A DNA stretch of 31,209 bases from Alphaproteobacteria bacterium UBA3773 (lineage in GTDB: Bacteria; Pseudomonadota; Alphaproteobacteria; RF32; CAG-239), in contig DFFP01000038.1 of assembly GCA_002372275.1 (NCBI GenBank), positions 1 through 31,209 of the forward strand, given 5' to 3'. The position numbers and the translations under genes were made by a program. Below, in pieces: positions 15,119 through 22,659 of the stretch; positions within the stretch are counted from its first letter, which is position 1; every line of letters starts with the position of its first letter. The notes beneath the pieces are model-generated. The model searched no databases, had not been told where the DNA came from, and saw only the letters and a list, made by a program, of their open reading frames with translations.

Positions 15119-15287
15119 GCAGACGAAAAGAAAAAACGTCTGCGGAGTGTCGAAACTCCATATAATAAAGTAAACTCCTCTTAAAAAAGGGGAGCTGATG
15201 AATATAAAAGAATAAATCAGACTGTTCTTTGCTTTATTATGACAGTTTCGAACTCCCCACCTTAAAGAGATTTTAGGTGGATTTTTT
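15119..15287 (+). ncRNA. Structured non-coding RNA, about 170 nt, unassigned
   Basis: The region has its own promoter and terminator and no open frame. Helices seen by eye: (1) 5' hairpin GCAGACG/CGTCTGC (15119-15125 with 15137-15143). (2) Long-range stem GGAGT-g-TCGAAACT (15144-15157) with AGTTTCGAACTCC (15244-15256), 13 pairs with one bulge. (3) ATAATAAAG (15162-15170) with CTTTATTAT (15232-15240), nine pairs stacked inside (2). (4) CTCCTC/GGGGAG (15175-15180 with 15189-15194). (5) CTGAT/ATCAG (15195-15199 with 15216-15220). A terminator closes it. GGAGT can also pair locally with ACTCC at 15155-15159, so two folds are possible. A rod with an interrupted stem and this length recall 6S RNA, but I see no diagnostic sequence; SRP RNA, RNase P and tmRNA hallmarks are absent. 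Confidence 0.65.
15257..15287 (+). terminator. Terminator of the structured RNA
   Basis: CCACCT (15257-15262) pairs with AGGTGG (15275-15280), followed by a T run (15282-15287). Confidence 0.8.
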
Positions 15288-15299
15288 GTTTTGTTTAAA

Positions 15300-15337
15300 C
15301 GTCATTGCGAGGAGAGTATGGCTCGACGTCGCAATCT
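15300..15337. repeat. GTCATTGCGAGG-type interspersed palindromic repeat
   Basis: The sequence starts CGTCATTGCGAGGAG and ends CGACGTCGCAATC, with ATTGCGA (15304-15310) pairing with TCGCAAT (15329-15335). Repeats of this type are widespread in proteobacterial intergenic DNA. This one lies between the RNA's terminator and the LRR gene, and it happens to be open in the LRR gene's frame. Confidence 0.7.
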
Positions 15338-15359
15338 GTGCAATATAAGGAGTTTGGCT

Positions 15360-16244
15360 ATGAAAAGAAATTTTAAGAGTGTTATTTTTTGGGGATTTGT
15401 ATTTGTAATAGCATATTGTTCTGAAATTCTTGCCGGAGATGTAATACCTTGTAAAGATAATGAAGAAAATTGTTGGAAATGTGGCAGTACTTGTTATGCA
15501 CGTTTATCATCAAACGGGCAAATGACTTTAGCTGGAACTGGATCTACGTATTCAAGTTTAGATAAGTATGTTTGGAAAGATTCCCTTTCTTTAATAACAT
15601 CTGTTAAAATTGAAGAAGGTATTACTCAAATAGGGATGGATGCTTTTTGGAGTGCGCCTGTAACAAAAGTTGAAATAGCCGATTCTGTTGAAAAAATACA
15701 AAACGGAGCTTTTCAAAATACAAATATTACAAGTATTATCATTGGTGAAAATTCACATCTTAATTTTCTTAATGGTCCAACAGCTTTACAACATGGTCCC
15801 TCTATAAAAACAATTTATTGTAAAGGATCTAAAAAAAATTGTGAAGATACGCAAGCCTTATTTTCGGGAATAGGACAAAGAACAATTATCGATTATTACA
15901 GCGAAAAAAACGAGAATGAAGAAGTAACTTTACAATATTTTGACAATGGTTATCGTGTTCTAAATGATCAAGGGTTTTATGATGTTTATGATATGGCAGG
16001 AAATCTGACAGGCTATTCAAATCTGAACGGAAGAGAGATTTATGATCAAAGTGGTGCTTTGCTTGAAAGATATGATGAAAACGGCAATATGCTCGATGGT
16101 CAGCAATTAAGGGCAGACGGCTCGTCTGCTATCTTAAAAGACGGAAAAGTAATCGGTTTTAAGGGTAAGAAAATATACACCGTAGATGAAGCAACACTTG
16201 TTACCAGAAACAATAAAAACACATTTAAGCTGAAATATCGTTAA
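15360..16244 (+). CDS. Secreted leucine-rich-repeat (BspA-like) protein
   Basis: A 294-aa exported protein. The signal peptide (MKRNFKSVIFWGFVFVIAYCSEILAG) is followed by a Cys-rich module (C-W-K-C-G-S-T-C) and a G-Q-M-T-L-A-G-T-G strand motif. Then come BspA-type leucine-rich repeats (I-T-S-V-K-I-E-E-G-I-T-Q-I-G; V-T-K-V-E-I-A-D-S-V-E-K-I; I-T-S-I-I-I-G-E-N). The second half has tandem Y-D-type segments (Y-D-M-A-G-N-L-T, Y-D-Q-S-G-A-L-L, Y-D-E-N-G-N-M-L). The end, G-K-K-I-Y-T-V-D-E-A then N-K-N-T-F-K-L-K-Y-R, matches the truncated protein at 1-119. I start at ATG 15360 after AAGGAG; an upstream ATG at 15291 only translates the palindromic repeat. It is likely a surface or periplasmic binding protein; its ligand is unknown. 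No strong terminator follows. Confidence 0.8.
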   Translation: MKRNFKSVIFWGFVFVIAYCSEILAGDVIPCKDNEENCWKCGSTCYARLSSNGQMTLAGTGSTYSSLDKYVWKDSLSLITSVKIEEGITQIGMDAFWSAPVTKVEIADSVEKIQNGAFQNTNITSIIIGENSHLNFLNGPTALQHGPSIKTIYCKGSKKNCEDTQALFSGIGQRTIIDYYSEKNENEEVTLQYFDNGYRVLNDQGFYDVYDMAGNLTGYSNLNGREIYDQSGALLERYDENGNMLDGQQLRADGSSAILKDGKVIGFKGKKIYTVDEATLVTRNNKNTFKLKYR

Positions 16245-16325
16245 AAAGAATAAAAGAAAAATTGTAAAGACTTGCTCTCAATAATGGAATTGCGTTTTTT
16301 TTATTGCTTCCTATCATTTTTTTGC

Positions 16326-16353
16326 TTGATTTTTGATTTTGTTTGGGTATGAT
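16326..16353 (+). promoter_or_regulatory. Promoter of tRNA-Val(CAC)
   Basis: TTGATT (16326-16331), 16-bp spacer, TATGAT (16348-16353). The predicted start is about six nt before the tRNA. Confidence 0.55.
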
Positions 16354-16365
16354 GTGCCTTACCAT

Positions 16366-16440
16366 AGTTCCTTGGTGAAATGGTTATCACACATCCGTCA
16401 CATGGATGGGTCGACAGTTCAATTCTGTCAGGAACTACCA
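16366..16440 (+). tRNA. tRNA-Val (anticodon CAC)
   Basis: A 75-nt cloverleaf with CCA encoded. Acceptor AGTTCCT/AGGAACT, seven perfect pairs. D stem GTGA/TCAC. Anticodon stem CATCC/GGATG with loop GTCACAT, anticodon CAC, which reads GTG. T stem GACAG/CTGTC with loop TTCAATT. It is a second valine isoacceptor in the same window, with its own promoter and terminator and none of the palindromic relics seen at the first. Confidence 0.95.
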
Positions 16441-16450
16441 ATTTTTTTTA

Positions 16451-16478
16451 GGGCAATATGGTATTGCTCTTTTTTTTA
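16451..16478 (+). terminator. Terminator of tRNA-Val(CAC)
   Basis: GGGCAATA (16451-16458), loop TGG, TATTGCTC (16462-16469) with one G-T pair, then a T run. Confidence 0.85.
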
Positions 16479-16499
16479 TATTTATTTTCTAAAATAATA

Positions 16500-16527
16500 T
16501 TGACAAAAAATATAAAAGATATAAAAT
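16500..16527 (+). promoter_or_regulatory. Promoter of the orphan oxidoreductase gene
   Basis: TTGACA (16500-16505), 16-bp spacer, TAAAAT (16522-16527). The leader of about 40 nt is A/T-rich and has no ribosome binding site. Confidence 0.55.
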
Positions 16528-16572
16528 ATAAGGCAAAATAAATTAAATACAAATTTTTAATTTTCAATTAGT

Positions 16573-17520
16573 ATGGAACAAAAAGTAAGAGTAGGTATTG
16601 CGGGTTTAGGAAATCATGCAATACAACCTCATTTGGCAAAATTGCTCAAAATGAGAAATGTGGAAGTTGTTGGGGCTTATGACCCGGACATTTCAAAGCT
16701 GGACCAGGCAAATAAAATTCTCGGTACGAATTTGAAGTACTTCAATTCTTATCAGGAACTCTGTTTTGCTTCTGACGCTGTTGTTATTTGTTCGCCGGAT
16801 AAAGTTCATTTTTCGCAACTGATGATTGCTGTTAAAGAGTACGGTTGCCATGTTTTGGTGGAAAAACCGATTCTGACAAGCAAAAGTCAGCTTGAGGAAT
16901 TCAAAGAACTCGTCATGACAACAAATAAGGTCGTAACCACATGCCATCCGCGTCGCTTTGATGCAATGTATGTTTATGTGAGGGATCTGGTCAAGAAGTA
17001 TGAAAAGGTTTACGGTAAAGTACACTCTTTCGAACTGAGCTTCGAACGCCAGATTCCGAGCGAAAACGAGCGCCGGAATTACAATGATTCTCTGCTCAGC
17101 GATCATCTCTGTCATGAGATTGACTATCTCAATTTTGTGCTCGGATGCAAGAAAGCAAAGGTTCATTCCTATTCAGATGCCTATGATGCCTATAACGTTT
17201 ACGGCAAAAGGCGTGACGGAGTGGAATTTATCTTTCGCGGGTCAAGAAGGCTGCCAAAGGGCTCTTCCTCGATTGAGAGAATCGAAGTTGTCTTCCAACA
17301 GGCAACGCTTATTGTGACAAACGGTAAGGAAAACTACATTTTCGAGCATCTCAGCGGCAAAAAAATAGAGCTTGACTCTGTTTCGACCGACCACAATGCC
17401 AAGTATTCCCTTCTTAATCGGAATTTTATCGATTCTGTTTTAGGGCGAGCAAAGCCTTATTTGAACAAAAAGGAAATCATCATGGCAGCAGAGCTTCCTC
17501 TTGGTTTTATGCCAAAGTAA
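16573..17520 (+). CDS. Gfo/Idh/MocA-family oxidoreductase
   Basis: A 315-aa NAD(P)-dependent dehydrogenase of the Gfo/Idh/MocA type, which usually oxidises or epimerises sugars or cyclitols. The Rossmann motif G-I-A-G-L-G-N-H-A lies at residues 8-16, the catalytic E-K-P at 97-99, and the D-H-L-C-H-E-I-D active-site helix at 177-184. The C-terminal mixed-sheet domain holds F-R-G-S-R-R near residue 220. The substrate cannot be read. ATG 16573 has no Shine-Dalgarno. The base composition stands out (31 G or C in the 60 bases at 17041-17100, against 17 at 19081-19140). It is alone between its own TTGACA promoter and a terminator, with no sugar-pathway partner, so recent acquisition is likely. It converges on the atypical gene at 17559. 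Confidence 0.85.
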   Translation: MEQKVRVGIAGLGNHAIQPHLAKLLKMRNVEVVGAYDPDISKLDQANKILGTNLKYFNSYQELCFASDAVVICSPDKVHFSQLMIAVKEYGCHVLVEKPILTSKSQLEEFKELVMTTNKVVTTCHPRRFDAMYVYVRDLVKKYEKVYGKVHSFELSFERQIPSENERRNYNDSLLSDHLCHEIDYLNFVLGCKKAKVHSYSDAYDAYNVYGKRRDGVEFIFRGSRRLPKGSSSIERIEVVFQQATLIVTNGKENYIFEHLSGKKIELDSVSTDHNAKYSLLNRNFIDSVLGRAKPYLNKKEIIMAAELPLGFMPK

Positions 17521-17521
17521 C

Positions 17522-17560
17522 AAAAAAAAGAACCTCGATAAAATCGAGGTTCTTTTTTTT
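17522..17560. terminator. Bidirectional terminator between two orphan genes
   Basis: AGAACCTCGAT (17529-17539), loop AAA, ATCGAGGTTCT (17543-17553): 11 perfect pairs with an A run before and a T run after. It serves the genes on both strands; the right T run touches the stop of the minus-strand gene. Confidence 0.9.
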
Positions 17561-17981
17561 AAGAGAGATACTCTCTTTGCAATGCTTGCACACAAACTTG
17601 TTTGAATTGAAGCATGTCATCTGAAACAGGCTGGCAAGAAATAAGCATTTGCTGAATAGATGTTCTTGCAAAACGCCAAGTCCAATCTTTCAGATCAAAA
17701 TCCTCATCAACCGGCTCATAAGTGGCAATACGATTAAAGAGGACTTGCGGCGGAACGGTTAATGGCTGCCCATCTTCTGTTTTGAGTGCAATGTTACGCT
17801 TGCTGCGATTTTCTGATGCATAGATGTCTGCAATGACTTCAAGTTTTGAATTCATGTAGAACTGCGCATAACATGTAAAACCGGAAAGCTTAACTTTTTT
17901 TTCTACGGTCATAAAGACACGTTCCGGGTAAATGGAACCCTTCGGTTCGGCTTCTGCCGAACATTTTTGTTGATTTTTCAT
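17559..17981 (-). CDS. Hypothetical 140-aa protein, orphan, no Shine-Dalgarno
   Basis: I do not recognise a family. It is a soluble protein without signal peptide or membrane segment. The middle (residues 25-90) looks like a beta-rich domain (V-K-L-S-G-F-T-C-Y-A-Q-F-Y), followed by a helical C-terminus that begins with D-L-K-D-W-T-W-R-F-A-R-T. Cysteines lie at 7, 37, 115 and 128. It has a strong TTGACA-17-TATACT promoter (18099-18071) and a leader of about 80 nt. The bases before ATG (AAAATTAAACGTCTT) contain no AGGA but share the 10-mer AAAATTAAAC with the leader of the gene at 196. It shares an 11-bp bidirectional terminator with the oxidoreductase gene. It reads as a single-gene unit of unknown function. 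Confidence 0.6.
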   Translation of the reverse strand: MKNQQKCSAEAEPKGSIYPERVFMTVEKKVKLSGFTCYAQFYMNSKLEVIADIYASENRSKRNIALKTEDGQPLTVPPQVLFNRIATYEPVDEDFDLKDWTWRFARTSIQQMLISCQPVSDDMLQFKQVCVQALQREYLS

Positions 17982-18070
17982 AAGACGTTTAATTTTATGA
18001 TGTTAAACAAAAAATCACAAAGATAGTCAATAGTTTTCTGATAATTTAACAATTTTAATATGTAGTTCGG

Positions 18071-18099
18071 AGTATATATTATTTCGTTAATTTTGTCAA
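18071..18099 (-). promoter_or_regulatory. Strong sigma70-type promoter of the 140-aa gene
   Basis: Minus strand TTGACA (18099-18094), 17-bp spacer, TATACT (18076-18071): 11 of 12 consensus positions. The leader is about 80 nt. Confidence 0.75.
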
Positions 18100-18103
18100 G
18101 AAT

Positions 18104-18139
18104 TAAAAAAAAGAAGTCTTAAAAAGACTTCTTTTTTTT
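18104..18139 (-). terminator. Terminator of the DsbA-like gene
   Basis: AAGAAGTCTT (18111-18120), loop AAA, AAGACTTCTT (18124-18133), flanked by A and T runs; it could act both ways. It lies just upstream of the promoter of the 140-aa gene and insulates it. Confidence 0.85.
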
Positions 18140-18156
18140 GTTAATTCCGGTAATGA

Positions 18157-18897
18157 TTATTTTAATCTGTCGATTTCAGCTTGAATACCGGCTTCATCAA
18201 TAACCTGAATTTGTGTACCATTCAAAATAAGTGTCGGAACACCGCGGATTTGAAGTTTGCCTGACAGTTCAGCAACTTCTTTAATTTCATTTTGAACGGC
18301 TTCAGAAGCAACATCAGCTTTGAATTTTTCCATATTCAAGCCTGCTTTTTCAGCCATTGTGTTGATGATTTCTTCTGTTAAACGAGCTTGTGAGCCGAGC
18401 ATGGCTGTGTACATTTCAAGAAATTTGCCTTGTTTGTTAGCGGCTAAACTTGCTTGAGCAGCATATTTTGAAATAGCTGAAACAAATGTCACAGGTTTGA
18501 AGACAACTTTAACATCTTTGTTCTTTTTGATGATTTCTTCAACAGAAGGAGCTAATCTTTTGCAATATCCGCAAGAAAAGTCAAAAAATTCAACCAAAAC
18601 GATTTTGGCATCTTCCGGACCGACAAAAGGAGAGTTCGGATTGCTGTTTAAATCAGCAAGGTTTGCTTTGAAAAGACGTGAAGCTTCTTGAAGCTGAGCC
18701 TGACGTTGAACTTCTTCATATTTTTGAAGTGCAGCGACAATCATCTCAGGATCATTTTCTAATGCAAGGCGCAGTTCTGCAGCATCAAGAGCAGCAGGAG
18801 CTTTTGCTTTATGGCAGCAGCATCCGAATACGACATAAGCAGCCGTTAAGACGGAAACAATAAGAGCAACAACTGAAATATATAATGAGTTTTTCAT
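18157..18897 (-). CDS. DsbA-like thiol-disulfide protein (Com1/ScsC type)
   Basis: A 246-aa periplasmic thioredoxin-fold protein that oxidises or isomerises disulfides. A hydrophobic N-terminal segment (residues 4-25) ends in F-G-C-C-C; it is either a membrane anchor or a lipoprotein signal with Cys 26. A charged helical region (35-85) matches the oligomerisation domain seen in ScsC-like proteins. The thioredoxin-fold domain has F-F-D-F-S-C-G-Y-C (active-site C109-G-Y-C112) and the cis-proline motif R-G-V-P-T. I start at ATG 18897-18895 behind AAAGGG; an in-frame ATG at 18936 would add 13 residues without a ribosome binding site. A terminator follows. No DsbB partner is in the window. Confidence 0.9.
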   Translation of the reverse strand: MKNSLYISVVALIVSVLTAAYVVFGCCCHKAKAPAALDAAELRLALENDPEMIVAALQKYEEVQRQAQLQEASRLFKANLADLNSNPNSPFVGPEDAKIVLVEFFDFSCGYCKRLAPSVEEIIKKNKDVKVVFKPVTFVSAISKYAAQASLAANKQGKFLEMYTAMLGSQARLTEEIINTMAEKAGLNMEKFKADVASEAVQNEIKEVAELSGKLQIRGVPTLILNGTQIQVIDEAGIQAEIDRLK

Positions 18898-18936
18898 ATT
18901 ATCCCTTTCTAAAATGAAATAGTTAAAAACAAACAT

Positions 18937-18965
18937 AATCTATACGTTTTTTTCATAATTTGCAA
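18937..18965 (-). promoter_or_regulatory. Possible promoter of the DsbA-like gene
   Basis: Minus strand TTGCAA (18965-18960), 17-bp spacer, TAGATT (18942-18937). The same self-complementary TTGCAA faces TAACAC (18982-18987) at 16 bp on the plus strand, ahead of the DUF47 gene. This is a weaker version of the arrangement at 7788-7837. Confidence 0.35.
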
Positions 18966-19008
18966 GATAAAATCACCAAAATAACACAAAAAAACAAAGG
19001 AAAAAGAT

Positions 19009-19662
19009 ATGGCACATTTTTCGCTTTTTGCACATACGAAAGATTTGGAACATAAAATTGATGATTTGATGAATAAAATCATTGATATTTCTATGGTTTT
19101 TAAAAAGGCTGTCCGCTTGTTTTTAAAAGAAAAAAGAAGCAATGATTACAGAAAACTCAGCAAAGAAATCAAAATAATCGAGCATGACGCTGATGTTTTG
19201 CGTCGCGATATTGAAAACAGCCTTTATGAACATAATTTAATTCCGGCATTTCGGGGCGATGTTTTAGAACTTGTTGAAAGCTTAGATAAGGTTTTAAATG
19301 AATTTGATGAGGTGGCGCATCAGTTTTATTTGGAAAATCCGGATATTCCTTCTGTTTATCATGAAGATATGAAAGAACTGGTTTCTCAAGTTTGTGCATG
19401 TGCCGAAAATTTAGCCATGGGGGCACGTGCATTTTTCAGAGACTTTTCAGCTGTCAGAGATTATAGTGAAAAAGTGTATTTTTATGAAAAACAATCAGAT
19501 AAAACCACGGCTAAATTAAAACAAATCATTTTTGAATCGGATTTGGAATTGGCTCATAAGCTGCAACTAAGGAGTTTTTTGAGCGAAGTGGCAGATATTG
19601 CCGATTTAGCTGAAGATTGTGTGGACAAGCTTTTGATTTATGTGATTAAAAGGGATATTTAA
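19009..19662 (+). CDS. DUF47 PhoU-like regulator of phosphate transport
   Basis: A 217-aa all-helical cytoplasmic protein of the DUF47 (PhoU-like) family. Visible features: E-H-D-A-D-V-L-R-R-D-I near residue 60 and a second E-K-Q-S-D-K-T-T-A-K-L near 160, the paired metal-binding-type E-x-x-x-D motifs of PhoU folds, and D-I-A-D-L-A-E-D-C near the end. Its stop overlaps the start of the Pit permease gene by one nt, the standard DUF47-Pit pairing. These proteins are thought to control Pit flux. ATG 19009 follows AAAGGA at ten nt. The gene is divergent from the DsbA-like gene. Confidence 0.9.
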   Translation: MAHFSLFAHTKDLEHKIDDLMNKIIDISMVFKKAVRLFLKEKRSNDYRKLSKEIKIIEHDADVLRRDIENSLYEHNLIPAFRGDVLELVESLDKVLNEFDEVAHQFYLENPDIPSVYHEDMKELVSQVCACAENLAMGARAFFRDFSAVRDYSEKVYFYEKQSDKTTAKLKQIIFESDLELAHKLQLRSFLSEVADIADLAEDCVDKLLIYVIKRDI

Positions 19663-20717
19663 TGATGGAATTAACTTATCTCTTTTTCTTAAGCAGCGGC
19701 TTATTTTTAGGATTTTCACTCGGCGCCAATGATGTTTCCAATATCTTTGGCGCGGCTGTCGGGTCAAAATTAATTAAATTTAAAGCCGCCGCACTTATTG
19801 CAACAATTTTTGTGATTATCGGTGCTGTTTATGGCGGCGGGGCAACAACGCGAAGTCTGACGCAACTCGGACAGGTGAATGCTTTGGCAGGCGCATTTAT
19901 GGTTGCATTATCTGCGGCGCTCAGTGTTTATTTTATGGCAAAAACAGGTTTAACGACATCTACCTCACAAGCCATTGTCGGTGGGATTATCGGTTGGAAT
20001 TTATATGCCGGTCATAAGACTGATTTGAGTATTTTATTTCAAATTGCAACAGGGTGGATTCTGTGTCCGATTTTGTCGGCTGTGCTGGCGGTTCTTCTCT
20101 ATTTTATGTTGAAAAATCTTTTTCACAAAATAAAACTTCATGTACTGATGCAAGATCAAATTTTGCGTATGGCACTGGTGTGTGTCGGCGCGTTTTGTAC
20201 GTATGCACTTGGCGCAAATAATATCGCCAATGTCATGGGTGTTTTTACCTATTGCGTGCATGTGCCGAGTGTTCATGTTTGGATTTTCCATTTTTCAGGA
20301 TTACAAATTTTGTTTTTACTTGGCGGTATCGCAATCTCATTTGGTATTTGGACCTATTCTCAAAAAACAATGGAAACAATCGGACAAAGCTTGATGAAAA
20401 TGTCACCTTTTGTTGCATTTGTTGTTATTTTATCCGAAGCACTGGCGCTTTTTGTTTTTTCATCCGAAACACTTCAAAATATACTTGGTAGCCTTCATTT
20501 ACCTAGTTTGCCGCTTGTTCCTGTTTCAAGCACACAAGCCGTTATCGGTGCTATTTTGGGAATTGCGCTCTTAAAAGGCGGTAGAGGTGTTAATTGGTCG
20601 ATTACCGGTCGTATTGTGATGGGGTGGGTGACGACACCTTTGATGTCGCTGATTATCTGCTTTATCTCGCTTTTCTTTTTGGAAAATGTCTTTCAGTTGC
20701 AAGTTTTTCTACCATAA
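19662..20717 (+). CDS. Inorganic phosphate transporter, Pit family
   Basis: A 351-aa permease that imports phosphate, usually as a metal-phosphate complex with proton symport. It has the duplicated PHO4 signature: G-A-N-D-V-S-N-I-F-G-A-A-V-G-S near residue 22 and G-A-N-N-I-A-N-V-M-G-V-F near 184. The matching T-S-T-S-Q-A-I-V-G-G-I-I-G and V-S-S-T-Q-A-V-I-G-A-I-L-G segments mark the two halves. About nine or ten membrane helices are apparent. ATG 19662 overlaps the DUF47 stop; ATG 19665 is an equivalent alternative. AAGGGA lies ahead of both. No obvious terminator follows before the mla-type operon. Confidence 0.92.
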   Translation: MMELTYLFFLSSGLFLGFSLGANDVSNIFGAAVGSKLIKFKAAALIATIFVIIGAVYGGGATTRSLTQLGQVNALAGAFMVALSAALSVYFMAKTGLTTSTSQAIVGGIIGWNLYAGHKTDLSILFQIATGWILCPILSAVLAVLLYFMLKNLFHKIKLHVLMQDQILRMALVCVGAFCTYALGANNIANVMGVFTYCVHVPSVHVWIFHFSGLQILFLLGGIAISFGIWTYSQKTMETIGQSLMKMSPFVAFVVILSEALALFVFSSETLQNILGSLHLPSLPLVPVSSTQAVIGAILGIALLKGGRGVNWSITGRIVMGWVTTPLMSLIICFISLFFLENVFQLQVFLP

Positions 20718-20806
20718 TTTGAATATATTCCTTTAAAAAATCTAAACTTTGCATAACTTTGCGGTTATACTTGTATTTTTAAAGTTTTTAAATTATGTAA
20801 GAACTT

Positions 20807-21913
20807 ATGAAAGTTATGGAATATCAGATTCAAGATAGTGTACTTCGGATTGCTTTTGAGGGGGATTATATCAAAAAAAATCTGCCTGAAGATTTTTTTA
20901 ATCTTATCAAAAGTGCCGAATTTCAAAAAATTTATGTTGATGCCACACATCTCAAAAGTTGGGATTCTTCTTTGTTGATCGTCCTTTTTGAATTATCACG
21001 CTTTTGCTCACGGTCTCATATTCTTTTTGAAAGTAAAGATCTCCCTAAAGGGGTCGAAAAGCTATTAAAATTGGCAACAGCTGTTGAGCCTGTTCAAAAT
21101 GTTTCGCAAAATTTGCACGAAGGATTTTTAGATCACTTGGGCGGATGGGGAATCAATATTTATCGCTCTTTTTTAAGAGGCTTTCATTTCGCGCTCAAAA
21201 ATTTGAAGGTCTATTTTAGCTCATTTTTTCAAAAACCCTTGATGCGACATGTCGATTTTTTGTTTGCACTTCAAGAATGTGGTCCGAGTGCGCTGCCGAT
21301 TGTGTCGCTGATCAGTTTTATGGTTGGCTTGATTTTGGCTTTTGTCGGGGCTATTCAACTGCAAACATTCGGGGCTCAAATTTATGTGGCAAGCCTTGTC
21401 ACAATCGGGATGACACGTATTATGGGAGCCATTATGGTCGGCATTATTATGGCCGGACGCACGGGGGCTTCATTTGCGGCAAGTTTAGGCACCATGCAGG
21501 TTAATGAAGAAATAGATGCCTTAAAAACAATGGGTGTGGATATTAACGAGTTTTTGGTTTTACCGAAAATGACGGCTATCGTGATTGCAATGCCGCTGCT
21601 GACAATGTGGGCCGATTTTGCAGGTATTTTAGGTGGTGCTTTTGTCGGCATTTTGGCTTTAGATATTCCGACATCCGAATTTTTAAGATTTACTATCAAT
21701 GCGTGGTCGTTAAAACACTTTACCGTCGGCTTGTTTCATGGGCTTACTTTTGGTTTTATTATTGCGCTTTGCGGTTGTTATTTCGGTGTTCACTGCGGAA
21801 AAGATGCTGACAGCGTCGGACATTCAACAACACAGGCCGTTGTTTATTCTATTGTTTGGATGATTGTGGCCACGGGCGTAATTACCTTTGTTTTGCAAAG
21901 GATCGGCATATGA
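20807..21913 (+). CDS. mlaE: MlaE-type lipid ABC permease with N-terminal STAS domain
   Basis: A 368-aa permease of a phospholipid-trafficking MCE ABC system. Residues 1-95 form a STAS-like domain (I-Y-V-D-A-T-H-L-K-S-W-D-S-S), which in E. coli is the separate protein MlaB. Residues about 140-365 form the MlaE permease with F-M-V-G-L-I-L-A, A-G-R-T-G-A-S-F-A-A-S-L-G-T-M, E-E-I-D-A-L-K-T-M-G-V and G-C-Y-F-G. ATG 20807 has only a weak upstream AAGAA; ATG 20816 is a possible alternative. The stop overlaps mlaF as ATGA. Four genes follow the same order without gaps: permease, ATPase, MCE protein, lipoprotein. Confidence 0.92.
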   Translation: MKVMEYQIQDSVLRIAFEGDYIKKNLPEDFFNLIKSAEFQKIYVDATHLKSWDSSLLIVLFELSRFCSRSHILFESKDLPKGVEKLLKLATAVEPVQNVSQNLHEGFLDHLGGWGINIYRSFLRGFHFALKNLKVYFSSFFQKPLMRHVDFLFALQECGPSALPIVSLISFMVGLILAFVGAIQLQTFGAQIYVASLVTIGMTRIMGAIMVGIIMAGRTGASFAASLGTMQVNEEIDALKTMGVDINEFLVLPKMTAIVIAMPLLTMWADFAGILGGAFVGILALDIPTSEFLRFTINAWSLKHFTVGLFHGLTFGFIIALCGCYFGVHCGKDADSVGHSTTQAVVYSIVWMIVATGVITFVLQRIGI

Positions 21914-22659
21914 CAAATGTGATTGAAGCAAAGGGGATGAGTGTCGGATACGGCCCGAAGGTTTTGCTCAAAAATGCTGATTTTGAGGTTAAAAAAGGTG
22001 ATGTTTTTATCATTATGGGCGGTTCAGGATGCGGTAAAAGCAGTTTACTGAAAGTTTTAACAGGCTTAATGCCCCCACTTGATGGTCGTTTCTCTGTTTT
22101 AGAAAGAGATTTCGTAACCTCTGATGATGAAGAAAAGCTGAATTTAAGAAAAAAAACAGGAATCCTCTATCAAAGCGGAGCTCTTTTTTCATCTATGACA
22201 CTGGCCGAAAATGTGGCATTACCTTTAAGTCAATATACAGATTATGACTTGTCAACGATAGATGAATTGGTACACTTAAAATTAGCGCTTGTCGGACTCT
22301 TGGGATATGAAGATTATTATCCTTCGGAAATTTCCGGTGGCATGAAAAAACGTGCCGGTCTTGCCAGAGCTTTGGCACTTGACCCTCAAATTGTTTATTT
22401 TGATGAACCATCAGCCGGACTTGATCCGGTCAGTTCGGCACGTTTGGACGAATTAATGCTTGAAATTAATCAAAATTTAAATACAACATTAGTTGTTGTC
22501 ACTCATGAATTGCAATCCATATTTAATATCGGCAATAACTCAATTTATTTGGATGCACAGACCAAAACAATTACGGGTAGGGGCAATCCGAAAGAACTGT
22601 TAAAGAACCCGCCTAATGAACGTATTGCAGCATTTTTAACGAGAGGAAAAGCAAAATGA
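21910..22659 (+). CDS. mlaF: MlaF-type ABC ATPase of the lipid transporter
   Basis: A 249-aa cytoplasmic ATPase: Walker A G-G-S-G-C-G-K-S-S near residue 38, Q-loop Y-Q-S-G-A-L-F, signature S-G-G-M-K-K-R-A near 140, Walker B Y-F-D-E-P-S-A-G-L-D-P, and the switch His in V-T-H-E. S-G-G-M-K-K-R is typical of MlaF. The start is ATG 21910, overlapping the mlaE stop, with AAGGA eight nt upstream; the longer frame from 21856 lies inside mlaE. The stop overlaps the MCE gene by ATGA, so all three are translationally coupled. Confidence 0.93.
   Translation: MTNVIEAKGMSVGYGPKVLLKNADFEVKKGDVFIIMGGSGCGKSSLLKVLTGLMPPLDGRFSVLERDFVTSDDEEKLNLRKKTGILYQSGALFSSMTLAENVALPLSQYTDYDLSTIDELVHLKLALVGLLGYEDYYPSEISGGMKKRAGLARALALDPQIVYFDEPSAGLDPVSSARLDELMLEINQNLNTTLVVVTHELQSIFNIGNNSIYLDAQTKTITGRGNPKELLKNPPNERIAAFLTRGKAK

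Noticed and set aside
15119..15287. SRP RNA, RNase P RNA or tmRNA
   Set aside because: None of the expected conserved segments is visible, and the short size fits neither RNase P nor tmRNA.
16276..16302. Terminator after the LRR gene
   Set aside because: Only a four-bp stem (CAAT/ATTG) precedes the T run, which is too weak to call.
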